Origin: a virus
Length of the DNA stretch: 64,000 nucleotides
Reading direction: 5' to 3' (one strand)
IMG/VR virus record: IMGVR_UViG_3300032309_002930
Location: 22,886 to 86,885 of that record
The notes under the pieces are model-generated. The model saw nothing but the letters and a program-made list of their open reading frames with translations. It searched no databases and was not told where the DNA came from. Positions within the stretch are counted from its first letter, which is position 1; each line of letters begins with the position of its first letter. The position numbers and the translations under genes were made by a program. Shown here piece after piece: positions 53,301 through 61,936 of the stretch.

Positions 53301-56300
53301 TTTTTGAGTAATTTGTAGTCTTGATCTTTCGTATTCTGCATTTCTAATAGCGTCGTCAAATTGTTTTGATACATTTAATTGAGTAAATTCACCAAATAAA
53401 TCTTTTATAGATTCTAAGAAAGTTCCACGGCGACTTTGAATTTGAGCTGTAACATTTGCTATGTTAGTTTCTCCTTCTGAAAAAATTCTATTTGTTTCTA
53501 TTATATTATTTTCTAAACCATTTAAAAATCCTTTTGCTGCATCTAGTACTTTTTGTACGTTTACTTGACGTATATCATCTACTTCTTCTACTTGATTAAG
53601 TGATTTTCTAAATGCTTCTATATCTAAATCTTTTATATATTTATCATATATCGCTATATTTTTAAAGTTAGATTTTAATTTTAATAATTTTGATTTAATT
53701 TCTTCTGCATTCAACCCTTCGTCACTTAACTTTGCAATAATCTCTCCATAAGTTTGATTACTACCTTCTGGACGTAAAGTAGTAAATTCTTGTAATTGAG
53801 CTTGACGTGCGGCAGATGCTTTTTCTATTTCTTGTGAATTTGATTCTAATCTTATTTGTTCTGGAGTTACTAATGGAAGATTTGAACTTTCTCCAGCTCC
53901 AACATTTGCACTTGCAGCTAAAAGTCTGTCCATAAATCCTGGCTTTTTAGCCAAGTCTAATGCTTCCGCAACTTGTTCTGCTTGTTGAGCTTTAACTTTT
54001 GATTGCTGAGTTTCTAATATATCTGTTTGTATTTCTTGGACTTTAAGAGTGTCGCCTTTTCCTAAAGCATCTAATATAGCGTTTCTTGTTTCAGCTGGCA
54101 AGGAAGCTAAAGTGGCAACTTGAGCAGTTTGTAGCTTTTGTAATTCTTGAGTAGACAATCTTATATTACCAGTATATGCTTGATTTAATTTTTCTGATAT
54201 TCCATTAAATTTAGTAAATGAATCATTTAAAGAATTTAATTTTTCTTGAGAAAGTTGAATTGATTTTTCTAACATTTTAAATGGTTTTTCATCTAATTCT
54301 TTTTGGACAGATAATAGAGTTGTCGCTATGCCAAATGCTCCACCAATAACTGCTCCAGGAACTCCTCCACCAAGAGCTGCTCCAGTAAAAGCGTAACTAC
54401 CAATATTTCCTAATCCAGAACTTATTGCTCTTCCAGTAGTATTATCTTCTGACATAGAAGATGAAATTGCTCCAGTAATTGTAGGCAATAAAATTGATGC
54501 AGCTAAAGCTCCTCCACCTTGACCAAAAGGAACTTTATTACCACCTGTCGTTAAACCGCGTGAGTTTAAAACTTTTTGTCTATAATCTGGATCAAATGCT
54601 CTACTTGCATAATTTGGAATAAATCCTTTAGCTGCTCCAGATTTTCTAGCTGCAAATAAATCTTTAAATCTAGCAATACCTTGTCCTAAACCAGCTGGTT
54701 CATCTTTTGTATTATATACTCCAAGACCAAGTGGATTTTCTGAACTAGATAATCTTGAATCTTGCCCTACTCTAACAGAAGATGGGGATACCCCCGCTGA
54801 CATTTCTCTAACCATAGAAGCCATTAATGGAGAATAATTTGGTATGAATCCAAGAGCTTTATTTAAATTATTAGCTTTTATAAATTTACTAACTGAACTT
54901 TGTCGATTTAGTAGATTTTTTTCATTTCCACTAAATATTTCTTTACCTAAAACTCCAGATGCTGATATAATTTTTTTAGCCATACTTTTTCTATTTTCAG
55001 CACTACTATCGTTAATTTTAAAATCTGCTAATGGAGTATTATAACCAAATAATTTCTTAAGTTCTGGATTAGGAGTTAAAACGTCAAAATTTACACCTTC
55101 TACTGCTGCAGTTTCTTTTCCAAGTGCTAGCCCCATTCCAACTTCGAATGCTGCTCCAGCAGCAGCGCCCAAAGCTCCAGCTGCTCCAGGAGTTCTTTTA
55201 ATTGCAGCGATAACACTTTGTCCTTCGGGCTCAAAAGCTGGAGGTTTAATTGAGGCAGCATATTTTTTTGTACCAGCCGCAACGCCTTTTTCAATTTCTT
55301 GATAAATACTTCTTATTCCAGTTTCAGATCTTGAACCATAAGTACGTACTGGCCATTTTACAGTAATTCCATTATCAAAAGAGTATTCACCAAATGGAGA
55401 AGTTAGTCCTCCATTAGGAACAAGCATTGTTGCAATACCACTTGCATCTAATATTTGTTTTTTGACAGGAATTCCTGAATTAGATTTAATTGCTTGAACT
55501 CTTTGATTTATTTTATTAATATCACTTTCACCAGTAATCCATTCTGGAATTTGAGAAATTTTTCCTTGAGCTAATGATGTGGCGACAGAGTTTATCCTAT
55601 TTCCAGTTAAGGCAAAATTTGGTATATATCCCATTGCCGCATATGGATTAAATCCTAATTTATTTTGAAATGCTTGAGCGTAATTTTTTCCAGCAGAACT
55701 TCCTTGTGGTGGCATTATAGCTGGTTGAGACATTCCAGGGAATTGTTTTACTTCTTCCGCTTTATTATAAACTACTTCACCTTCCCCAGGAATATTCATT
55801 CTTGAAACTGATCCAGGTTTATATCCTCCAAGGTATGCACCATAAACTTCTGCTTGTTCTGCTGAAGAGAAATTAGGAATAAATCCACCACTTTTTGCTG
55901 AAATCTTTCCTCCTACAGAAGTTACTCCTCTACCCATTAAACTTGCTGTTAAACTTGCTGAAACTGCTCCAGCTTGTTCTCTAGCTACTGTTTGAGCTTT
56001 AATTACAGAAAGAATTTGATTTTCTACTTGAAGAAGACTTATTTGTTTAGTTAAAATTCCTTGTATTAAATTTGGATTTTGAGCTAGAATTGAATTGATT
56101 CTTTCTTGAATTTGAGCTTGTTGTTGAGAGCCTTTATTAATATCTAATATTTGTCCTACTGCTTGACCGCTGAATTTAGCAAGATTAATAAATAACTTAC
56201 CAATTACGGCGCCAATTAATGCTAATCCTGGTCCACTGATATAATTTCCTAAACCTTCTAATAATCCTTTTGCTAATTTTTCTCCAGGACCTTTTGCATC

Positions 56301-57503
56301 TGCTAAATTAAATGATTCAAGTGCAGAATTAATATTTCCCAAAACTCCTTCTATCGCTGGAGCAAGAGTTAATCCGCCAACATCTGCTGCAAGTTTTGTA
56401 AAATTTGTTGTTGTTTTATTTATTAATGCAGCTAAAGTTTGATTTAATTGTTCGTTTCTTTTTACCGCTGTATCTGTTGCGTTTGTACTTGTATTTAATG
56501 CACTATTATAAATAGAATACTGTTTTCCTAAATCTCCTAATGCAGCTTTTAAAATATTAATTTGAAATACGCCACCAACTAATTCAGCGACATTAGCTCT
56601 TTGAGCATCAGATAAACCATCAAAGGTTGTAGCTAATTGAGTTAATGTATCAATTGCTGGCTTAAAACTTCCATCAACGTTTCTAGCTTGAATTCCTAAA
56701 GCTTCTAACTGATCTAATACGTCAGTTCTTTCAAGACGAGTGAAAATAGTTTTTAAAGAGTTACCAATAACTGCACCACCTCGGGCAGTAGTTTGCTGAA
56801 CGCTAGTAACTAATGCTACTAATTGATCTAAATTAACTCCTACGCTATCAGCAGATGAACCTACTCTACTAATTGCATCAGCAAGATCCGCACTACTTAC
56901 AGCAAAAGCAGCATCGACTGTTGCTAATTTATTTACGATTTGAGTTGAATCTAAAGCTACTTTATTAAAACTATTAATTGTTGCGGTTAGAGCTTGAGTA
57001 CTAGATACAACATCTAATCCACTCAATCTAGTTAAAATCAATGCATCTCTTGTTCTTTTTAAAGTTTCTTCTACGCCAAGACCTTGTCGAGAAAATTCAA
57101 CTGCTGCTTGAGAAACGGTTTCAAAACTTTGCCCTGTTTGACCAGCTACTTTAAATAATTGATCACCAAAATTAGAAAGATTTTTTGCACTTAAACCTAA
57201 TATAGTATTAATATCTGTTAGATTTTTTTGAACATTAATTGTGGTTTTAACTAAATTTTCAAAACCTTTTTGAATAGCAAAAATTGCACCAGCAGAAGCT
57301 CCGAACGCAAGAACACGAGCGTTAGATGCATCTAATGATTTTCTAAATTCATCTACTGCACCAGTAATTCTACCAAGAGGTTGAGAAAATGCTTTTTCAT
57401 TTAATCCTTTTAATTGATAACCCTTACTAAGAGCCCTTGAGATATCATTCTCTAATGGTCTTGTATCTGCACCTACTGGAAGTCTTCCGACTACATTAGC
57501 CAT
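50334..57503 (-). CDS. Tape measure protein
   Basis: 2389 residues. The N-terminal ~380 hold the TP901-type core (TGQSFETVSQAAVEFSRQGL, RTRDALILTRLSGLDVVSS, ALTATINSFNK, IGNSLKTIFTRLERTD). Four G-F/Y-IPN-F/Y elements follow at ~540-970. Long coiled-coil stretches run from ~1100 to ~1950 and a Gly-rich hydrophobic part (GALGGGGGGGG) lies near 1950. The C-terminus carries two copies of a DD(V/I)PA-x3-GEFV(L/V)NK module. By the lambda rule of about 0.15 nm per residue the tail could be near 350 nm, if the repeats count. Preceded by the Shine-Dalgarno-like GAGG and a TAGTGTAA box 26 nt upstream. Confidence 0.93.
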   Translation of the reverse strand: MANVVGRLPVGADTRPLENDISRALSKGYQLKGLNEKAFSQPLGRITGAVDEFRKSLDASNARVLAFGASAGAIFAIQKGFENLVKTTINVQKNLTDINTILGLSAKNLSNFGDQLFKVAGQTGQSFETVSQAAVEFSRQGLGVEETLKRTRDALILTRLSGLDVVSSTQALTATINSFNKVALDSTQIVNKLATVDAAFAVSSADLADAISRVGSSADSVGVNLDQLVALVTSVQQTTARGGAVIGNSLKTIFTRLERTDVLDQLEALGIQARNVDGSFKPAIDTLTQLATTFDGLSDAQRANVAELVGGVFQINILKAALGDLGKQYSIYNSALNTSTNATDTAVKRNEQLNQTLAALINKTTTNFTKLAADVGGLTLAPAIEGVLGNINSALESFNLADAKGPGEKLAKGLLEGLGNYISGPGLALIGAVIGKLFINLAKFSGQAVGQILDINKGSQQQAQIQERINSILAQNPNLIQGILTKQISLLQVENQILSVIKAQTVAREQAGAVSASLTASLMGRGVTSVGGKISAKSGGFIPNFSSAEQAEVYGAYLGGYKPGSVSRMNIPGEGEVVYNKAEEVKQFPGMSQPAIMPPQGSSAGKNYAQAFQNKLGFNPYAAMGYIPNFALTGNRINSVATSLAQGKISQIPEWITGESDINKINQRVQAIKSNSGIPVKKQILDASGIATMLVPNGGLTSPFGEYSFDNGITVKWPVRTYGSRSETGIRSIYQEIEKGVAAGTKKYAASIKPPAFEPEGQSVIAAIKRTPGAAGALGAAAGAAFEVGMGLALGKETAAVEGVNFDVLTPNPELKKLFGYNTPLADFKINDSSAENRKSMAKKIISASGVLGKEIFSGNEKNLLNRQSSVSKFIKANNLNKALGFIPNYSPLMASMVREMSAGVSPSSVRVGQDSRLSSSENPLGLGVYNTKDEPAGLGQGIARFKDLFAARKSGAAKGFIPNYASRAFDPDYRQKVLNSRGLTTGGNKVPFGQGGGALAASILLPTITGAISSSMSEDNTTGRAISSGLGNIGSYAFTGAALGGGVPGAVIGGAFGIATTLLSVQKELDEKPFKMLEKSIQLSQEKLNSLNDSFTKFNGISEKLNQAYTGNIRLSTQELQKLQTAQVATLASLPAETRNAILDALGKGDTLKVQEIQTDILETQQSKVKAQQAEQVAEALDLAKKPGFMDRLLAASANVGAGESSNLPLVTPEQIRLESNSQEIEKASAARQAQLQEFTTLRPEGSNQTYGEIIAKLSDEGLNAEEIKSKLLKLKSNFKNIAIYDKYIKDLDIEAFRKSLNQVEEVDDIRQVNVQKVLDAAKGFLNGLENNIIETNRIFSEGETNIANVTAQIQSRRGTFLESIKDLFGEFTQLNVSKQFDDAIRNAEYERSRLQITQKATGNLNNLGGTEIANFRAIPGPNPEIVDFINKLETDVNKLKGITSFDELSKQAKELSQSYFENYNANKDLVDQAKSVGNQLIELSRNTNDASNQLQALDSTTANSKRLSDQEYAAREKLLRVQQAVSFAGGIQSYQQNAFPNRIAELNYSRMNLGASDIGTRGRGALGILDQLKQLGIGPTNLPKELLNTAQVGLESDLKKYLAATGQNLSKEEISKIAETQIKNYAKQDEAMTVNIPNIDTTVSDIATQLKDQGIKIDDSSITKLAEVIKGKSNAENPGTINGQPTNANGEIISQSPFMNIPLSPFVPGSARLANVPLFGELNNITPTNPGKVDALTTAKSMLEASINQELLQKRILEHYTNSAQQLINQENAQKNLIRDQAILDDSTLSILEKNQKLIDLHTRDAQLDERRLKFRQDEIDKMNDLVDLANGYLSSTEYANKELERQQNAARKPGYNPITGAATNFVNEMSYNGTQFFQDLNTSAVDTARNIKSSFSNAFLSFINGTQTAGDAFKDFSIQILQQIQQIATEISTKLFMGAIFNQLQGALGGGGGGGGILGSLLGFSKGGLVKGYADGGYVNAGSGNMDDVPAMLSKGEFVLNKRAVRTLQQAYGSGFLNSINEGSARGMADGGFTFSKNFDNRFNVSGLENKRGLDTKDIKAGISSLDAYIEQLKGENITSSELSNFALVDPESIKNQERMQAEQDYYDYVNSLQDSLNSNSMALANAQEAYNEQLDRYNRQKQQGLIGAFIGAGMGIAGGLISSYGGGIGNMLGGAGKVGGSIGGSSGFGASYGVGSNGRVYSSSTSSPFLQNTYRSSSSGFGASFKGYASGGEAQDDIPALLMGGEFVVNKNAVKRYGSNFFEKLNRGQVKGYAEGGQVGNQVLGGNGPSLTLDSLTKAITDLQSSIENQNTSSGGDTNNITISINMESDGKTTESSDEDNQTNNNGPGVGKDMREFTDLIKSNVITTIIEQKRPGGLLSKTSQS
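54608..55890 (-). repeat. Four IPN(F/Y) repeats in the tape measure gene
   Basis: The elements GFIPNFSSAEQ (~55870-55890), GYIPNFALTGN (~55612-55632), GFIPNYSPLMA (~54834-54858) and GFIPNYASRAF (~54608-54630) recur. The third is followed by a long segment (SSVRVGQDSRLSSSENPLGL, then GVYNTKDEPAGLGQGI), a unit I associate with marine phage proteins. Confidence 0.8.
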
Positions 57504-57529
57504 TCCTTATACCTCTTTCCTGTGATAAA

Positions 57530-57537
57530 TTACACTA
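57530..57537 (-). promoter_or_regulatory. TAGTGTAA box before the tape measure gene
   Basis: Minus strand TAGTGTAA, 26 nt upstream of ATG 57503. The leader contains AGGAAAGAGG followed by AAGGA next to the ATG, that is a Shine-Dalgarno site, unlike the boxes that sit 8 nt from their starts. Confidence 0.55.
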
Positions 57538-57541
57538 AATA

Positions 57542-58531
57542 TTAAGCATTATGTAATTTTATGAAGTCTTGGAATGATAAAGATCCGCCTTTCTTCTTTG
57601 CTTCTTCTGTTAAACTTATACCTTTTTCATTTTCTAACCCAATTTTCTTTAAATCCTTAGATGAGGCGCCAACTAAAGATGCTCCTAAAGTTTCTTTATC
57701 ATTTGCTTTAGTAATAGTAGTACTAGCATTTTTAGATCCTTCATACCAATCTATAAGAGCATCTGGATCATTCATAACGTCATCTGGAGGTCTTGTTGTT
57801 GAATTAGTTAATATGCTCTTAAAATATTTAGCCGAAGAAAATAACTCATTTTGCACAAAAGTTAAATTAATTATGGGCTTACCAAAGAATACATATGGAT
57901 CATCATCACATAAATAAAATGAATTTAAAAAGAAACCAGAAAGTGATACTTTTTTAATATTCTTTTCTATTAATTTGGATAAACCTATATTATATTTAGC
58001 ATATAATTCATATAATTCTTCATATTCTAACTCTTCAAATTCTTTTAAATTTAAAAATCTATTATTTAAATTTTCGTCTTTATATAAAGATGTATAAACA
58101 TAATATTCACTTATCTTCTTATTTGTATAAGATTCTAGGGTCGTACCTAATACTTCTTGTCTTTCTTTTAGTATTTTATTTAATTTATTTTCGTTATCTT
58201 TTATTTCAGATGATAGTTGATCAATTTCTCTAGATATAACTAATTTTGATTTAGTTAATTTTAAAGTTTTAATAAAATCTTTAATTTCATTAATCTCATT
58301 TTCTTTTTCTTGACTCCAACTATCTTTTTCTATTAGATTTTTTAGTTGAGTTTCTTCATCTAATAAGCCTAATTTCTTGGCTTTATTCTCTATCTCTATT
58401 TCTCTTTTATTAATTATATTTAAATCTTTTAAACAAAAGTGCTTTATATAAAATGATACTTTATCGTCTTCATAAAACGAATGACCATTCAATATGTCAT
58501 AATATAGTAGCTTTAATTCTTCTTGGTTCAA
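57542..58531 (-). CDS. Coiled-coil protein between tail chaperones and tape measure
   Basis: 329 residues, TTG start at 58531 two bases after the preceding stop. A long coiled coil at ~35-135 (KRE, KENEINEIKDFIKTLKLTKS, DQLSSEIKDNENKLNKILKE) separates an N-terminal helical part (EELKLLYYDILNGHSFYEDD) from a C-terminal part with DDPYVFFGKPIINLTFVQNE and DPDALIDWYEGSKN. Position fits a tail assembly chaperone or tape-measure-coating protein. Not recognised. Confidence 0.6.
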   Translation of the reverse strand: MNQEELKLLYYDILNGHSFYEDDKVSFYIKHFCLKDLNIINKREIEIENKAKKLGLLDEETQLKNLIEKDSWSQEKENEINEIKDFIKTLKLTKSKLVISREIDQLSSEIKDNENKLNKILKERQEVLGTTLESYTNKKISEYYVYTSLYKDENLNNRFLNLKEFEELEYEELYELYAKYNIGLSKLIEKNIKKVSLSGFFLNSFYLCDDDPYVFFGKPIINLTFVQNELFSSAKYFKSILTNSTTRPPDDVMNDPDALIDWYEGSKNASTTITKANDKETLGASLVGASSKDLKKIGLENEKGISLTEEAKKKGGSLSFQDFIKLHNA

Positions 58532-58533
58532 GA

Positions 58534-59274
58534 TTATACATTTTCAAATGTTACTAATTTTTCAAATTCCTCTTGAGTGCTAGCTCTTCCCATATACCAA
58601 AAGCTAACATAAAATGCAAATTTTTTAACTACAGATTTAAGCCATTCATCTTGATCTTCTTCTACAGCATCATAAATAGCTAATCTCTCTTCAAATGAAC
58701 CATCTCCAAATAATGGAGCTTCTTTTCCATCTTTTTCAATTATAAATGATAACTGTAAAATCCACCATAGAATGGTTTTATTTCTAGCTCTATTTTCAGC
58801 AGTTTGATCAAATAAACTAGCTTGTGCGATTTCAAAATCTTGAATTTCTGTTCTTAGATTAATGATTTCAGCACTTAGTTTATCAAAATATTCTTGATCT
58901 TCTTTGCTTCTATCATTTTTATCTGTGGTTGATAATTTTTGAAATTCATTTTGCTTTTCAAATAATTTAATATAAAGTTCTGCATATTTGCCCTTATCTT
59001 GATCGCTTAAAGCGCCACCATCATTTGAGTATCTTTTAGAAAGCAATGACCTAGTTAATAAACCAGCTTTAATTCCTTCGGATAGTTTAACTGCATAAAA
59101 TAATTCTGCCTCTTCAAATAATCCTCTAGTTGGTTTTTTAATAAAAAATTTTCTTGGAGTTATTTCTTTGACTTTAGAGGTAATAGTAATTTCTTTACCA
59201 TCTTCATTTTTGGTTTCAGTTTTATCTACTTCTTGCTCTTTACTCATTGTAAATTCATATATTTTTTTATTCAT
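58534..59274 (-). CDS. Tail assembly chaperone-like protein
   Basis: 246 residues. A basic, beta-rich N-terminus (KKIYEFTMSKEQEVDKTETK, TPRKFFIKKPTRGL) is followed by helical segments (FEEAELFYAVKLSEGIKAGL, YAELYIKLFEKQNEFQ, a coiled coil at ~110-150, and ILWWILQLSFIIEKDG). Good Shine-Dalgarno (GGAG, 8 nt). It sits where tail chaperones are found, between the tube and tape measure genes. Family not certain. Confidence 0.6.
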   Translation of the reverse strand: MNKKIYEFTMSKEQEVDKTETKNEDGKEITITSKVKEITPRKFFIKKPTRGLFEEAELFYAVKLSEGIKAGLLTRSLLSKRYSNDGGALSDQDKGKYAELYIKLFEKQNEFQKLSTTDKNDRSKEDQEYFDKLSAEIINLRTEIQDFEIAQASLFDQTAENRARNKTILWWILQLSFIIEKDGKEAPLFGDGSFEERLAIYDAVEEDQDEWLKSVVKKFAFYVSFWYMGRASTQEEFEKLVTFENV

Positions 59275-59277
59275 AAT

Positions 59278-59538
59278 TTATTCTCCTACTTTTAAAGATT
59301 CAATAAAACCTTTTGTTTTTTTATAGTTGGCATTTCCACCTATAAGTTTTATAAAAACATTTTGCTTTTCTTCGTTCCAAGAGCTATATTGATTTAAAAA
59401 ATTCTTATTTTTAAATGTATTTAAAGAAGGATTTTTGATTCCTAATTTATTCAATTCTCTTTGTATTGCTTGCATCTCCAAGTTTGCTTGGATAATCGCA
59501 TCAATAGGAAAACTAATGTATTTATTTTTCATTTTCAT
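59278..59538 (-). CDS. Small tail assembly protein overlapping the preceding gene
   Basis: 86 residues from ATG 59538 (the frame is open upstream to 59574, with a TTG at 59565). MKMKNKYISFPIDAIIQANL and LNKLGIKNPSLNTFKNKNFL are the main features. It overlaps the preceding gene by 17 nt in the +1 frame (equivalently -2), as often seen for the paired chaperones G and GT. Independent initiation at 59538, with GGA 9 nt upstream, is simplest; ribosomal frameshifting is possible (see findings). Confidence 0.55.
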   Translation of the reverse strand: MKMKNKYISFPIDAIIQANLEMQAIQRELNKLGIKNPSLNTFKNKNFLNQYSSWNEEKQNVFIKLIGGNANYKKTKGFIESLKVGE

Positions 59539-59821
59539 CTTTAAATTCCATTTTAATAAAGTCAAAATTTTTCTCTATTTCTCTTATTGTTTCATTACCT
59601 ATATCAAGTATTTTCTTCCTTAAGTAATTATATTTATTCTCATCAAAATAGTCAATATTTTTTAATGTATTTTGATCTATTTTACTTGATATTTTATCTA
59701 TCATTGCATTGTGATCTTCTTGAATATCTTCTATTAAATTAAGATATCTTTTATATAAATTAACTAAACTTTTATGTATCTGAAAAGATACGTAATCTTT
59801 TACTTTATTATCGTTTTGCAT
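59522..59821 (-). CDS. Tail assembly chaperone candidate (G-like position)
   Basis: 99 residues, helical and charged (HKSLVNLYKRYLNLIEDIQE, KKILDIGNETIREIEKNFDF). First gene after the tail tube and its terminator, in the place of lambda gene G. A TAGTGTAA box lies 38 nt upstream, and the leader contains AAAAGGTATAAG near the ATG. Function inferred from position. Confidence 0.55.
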   Translation of the reverse strand: MQNDNKVKDYVSFQIHKSLVNLYKRYLNLIEDIQEDHNAMIDKISSKIDQNTLKNIDYFDENKYNYLRKKILDIGNETIREIEKNFDFIKMEFKDENEK

Positions 59822-59859
59822 AACTTATACCTTTTAACCGACCTTTTACCTACATATCT

Positions 59860-59867
59860 TTACACTA
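59860..59867 (-). promoter_or_regulatory. TAGTGTAA box abutting the tail-tube terminator
   Basis: Minus strand TAGTGTAA beginning on the last T of the terminator's T-run, 38 nt before ATG 59821. It restarts transcription for the tail chaperone and tape measure genes. Confidence 0.55.
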
Positions 59868-59892
59868 AAAACCCCGCCGAAGCGGGGCTTTT
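59867..59892 (-). terminator. Rho-independent terminator after the tail tube gene
   Basis: Minus strand: AAAAG-CCCCGC-TTCG-GCGGGG-TTTTT. A 6-bp all-GC stem with a C(UUCG)G tetraloop and T-run, in a genome otherwise nearly devoid of G+C. A-rich sequence on the other side may make it work in both directions. Confidence 0.95.
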
Positions 59893-59916
59893 AATATCTA
59901 ATATTTACTATTTAGA

Positions 59917-61023
59917 TTAGAATCCTGCCTCTGTTCCTTCGATGAAGATTCCGTTATCAGAATCTGTTGGACCACCGATTTGAGCGCTAAATTGAAGGCT
60001 AACTGATTTGTTTGCTCCAATTGAACTTGTGAATGATTGAGAATCTAGCTTTGCTCCCTTGAAGTAGAACTTTAGAGCTTGCTTTGTGCTTGTGACTCCG
60101 CAACTTGCGCCCTTTAATGTAACTGCTAGACTATATTTTGAACAATCTGCATTCACCAAGGTAGCAAGATTATCAGCTTCTATATCGCCCAAAGTTGCCT
60201 CAATTGTCATTGTTGTGGTCAATGGGAATTGTAATGGTTTAGAGAAAGCAAATCTGCTTCCTAATTTTTGAATCTCTTCTCTTGTTAAGTCTAGGTTCAT
60301 GGTTACGCTTTGGACTTTTAAATCTGTATTGCTGATACCAATATCGCCAGAAACATCAACTGTGATATCTCCTGGTTTTAAAACTGATATGAAGTTTCCA
60401 GTAGAGATTCCGCTTATCTGGAAAAATTTATCAGATACACTACTTCCATCGGCTGTATTAATTGTTGGTACTGCTCCACTTGATGTTGAATAGAAACGCA
60501 TATTATATGCTTCTACATTAACAGTACTTGTGATAAAAGATCCAACGGCTGCATTTAGTGAGTAAGAACTTAAGAAGCCATTTCCAATACCGATTGTGCT
60601 TGAACTTCCTGTGATGGAAGTATTTGTATTAACATCTGAACCTTCTGGAGCAACCAAAATATAGTAATTCTTAACATCATTAATTCCTTGCATGATATTA
60701 ACTAGTGCTCCTGATAGATTAGCAGTACCAGTTGGATTAATATACAATCCTAAATTTGATTCATTTGTTCCTGTGGTTGTATAGTATGAAAAATCCAGAG
60801 CAACTGTTGGTTGAGCTAAAATAACACGATCTAATGCAGCGAGTTGTCCAAATTGATTTACATTCTCACGAGCTACATTAAAACTATAGTTTGCATTTTG
60901 AACTCTATGTAATTGAGCTAATGTTCCAGTTGTATAAAGTCCATTTGGTCCTGCGCCAGATACTCCTCCAGTTGGACCAACGAAAAGTGCCTCTGATTGA
61001 TAAATTACTCTATTTCTTGCCAT
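59917..61023 (-). CDS. Major tail tube protein
   Basis: 368 residues. NRVIYQSEALFVGPTGGVSG then NGLYTTGTLAQLHRVQNANY and VNQFGQLAALDRVILAQPTV are the usual start of a family of phage tail tube proteins; the centre and C-terminus are Ser/Thr/Gly-rich beta strands. It has the best ribosome-binding site of the window (AAGGAG at 61038-61033, 9 nt before ATG) and is followed by a strong terminator, as expected for an abundant structural protein. A variant box ATGTAA lies ~30 nt upstream. Confidence 0.88.
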   Translation of the reverse strand: MARNRVIYQSEALFVGPTGGVSGAGPNGLYTTGTLAQLHRVQNANYSFNVARENVNQFGQLAALDRVILAQPTVALDFSYYTTTGTNESNLGLYINPTGTANLSGALVNIMQGINDVKNYYILVAPEGSDVNTNTSITGSSSTIGIGNGFLSSYSLNAAVGSFITSTVNVEAYNMRFYSTSSGAVPTINTADGSSVSDKFFQISGISTGNFISVLKPGDITVDVSGDIGISNTDLKVQSVTMNLDLTREEIQKLGSRFAFSKPLQFPLTTTMTIEATLGDIEADNLATLVNADCSKYSLAVTLKGASCGVTSTKQALKFYFKGAKLDSQSFTSSIGANKSVSLQFSAQIGGPTDSDNGIFIEGTEAGF

Positions 61024-61083
61024 ATTAAAATTCTCCTTAAGTTATACTGTTTATTACATTGTTTTTCTAGTAAAGAGAAATAA

Positions 61084-61935
61084 TTATGTTCTTGGATATC
61101 GAATATCTGATAGTTCAAAATCCACAAAAGCAGTAAATATTTCTGGATTAATATTTTTATACTCGTACCTAAAGGGTACGACTTTACTAACATTAACAGA
61201 TTTAATATAAATTAAATTAGGATAACTTATATTAGCTATTAAATTATTATAATTATAGTTATTATTTCTAATAATACCATAATTGTCAAAAGGCATATTA
61301 CTTTGAGATATTAAAGGAAGGTGCTTTCTAGCTGTATCTCTTAATATACTGCATACAGCATCTAATGAAAATAGATTATCTGCCATTATTATAGCTCTTA
61401 TTTGAATAATAGTCTCATCTTGACCTCCAAGAGCAAATGGCTTATTTTGTCCACCATTACTTTTTAAGAATATAGCTGGATAAGTTAAGGCAGATGTTGC
61501 AAGACCAGTAGGATTTTGATCTACTAGAGGATTTACTTCAAATTTAGTTTCAAATATTAATTGCTCTTCTGCTAAACTAGTTAAATATATATTAAAATCT
61601 TTAACAGCATAATTGCCACTAATAGTAACTGATGATTTATCAGATGAAAAGAATGAATATCCTATATTCGGATTAATACCAGAAAAATTACTATTTCCTG
61701 GGGTAGTATATATATTATTTAAATAAACTCCAGATATTATATTAGCACCATTAATAGATGCATCTGCCACTAATTGTTTAAATGGTACACCATATGTATA
61801 AAATCCATTTACCAAACTATCAACTGGATAGAAATTGCCAGAATAATTAGTAAAAGCTTCGCCCTTAGATAAGATTTCATGATCTATCCATAATAGCATA
61901 TTTGACATTAATATATTATCTTGTTGGGCTTTCAT
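61084..61935 (-). CDS. Structural protein between neck and tail tube genes
   Basis: 283 residues, beta-rich and low in charge (ISGVYLNNIYTTPGNSNFSG, SSVTISGNYAVKDFNIYLTS, RAIIMADNLFSLDAVCSILR). It sits where a tail terminator or tail completion protein is usually found. It starts one base after the stop of the neck gene. Family not recognised; length is greater than usual for a terminator protein, so it may be a larger neck or tube component. Confidence 0.6.
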   Translation of the reverse strand: MKAQQDNILMSNMLLWIDHEILSKGEAFTNYSGNFYPVDSLVNGFYTYGVPFKQLVADASINGANIISGVYLNNIYTTPGNSNFSGINPNIGYSFFSSDKSSVTISGNYAVKDFNIYLTSLAEEQLIFETKFEVNPLVDQNPTGLATSALTYPAIFLKSNGGQNKPFALGGQDETIIQIRAIIMADNLFSLDAVCSILRDTARKHLPLISQSNMPFDNYGIIRNNNYNYNNLIANISYPNLIYIKSVNVSKVVPFRYEYKNINPEIFTAFVDFELSDIRYPRT

Positions 61936-61936
61936 A

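Noticed and set aside
59522-59580. Classical -1 frameshift at A-AAT-TTT joining the two tail chaperone genes
   Set aside because: A -1 shift there reaches TGA in the next codon; the overlapping frame is +1/-2.
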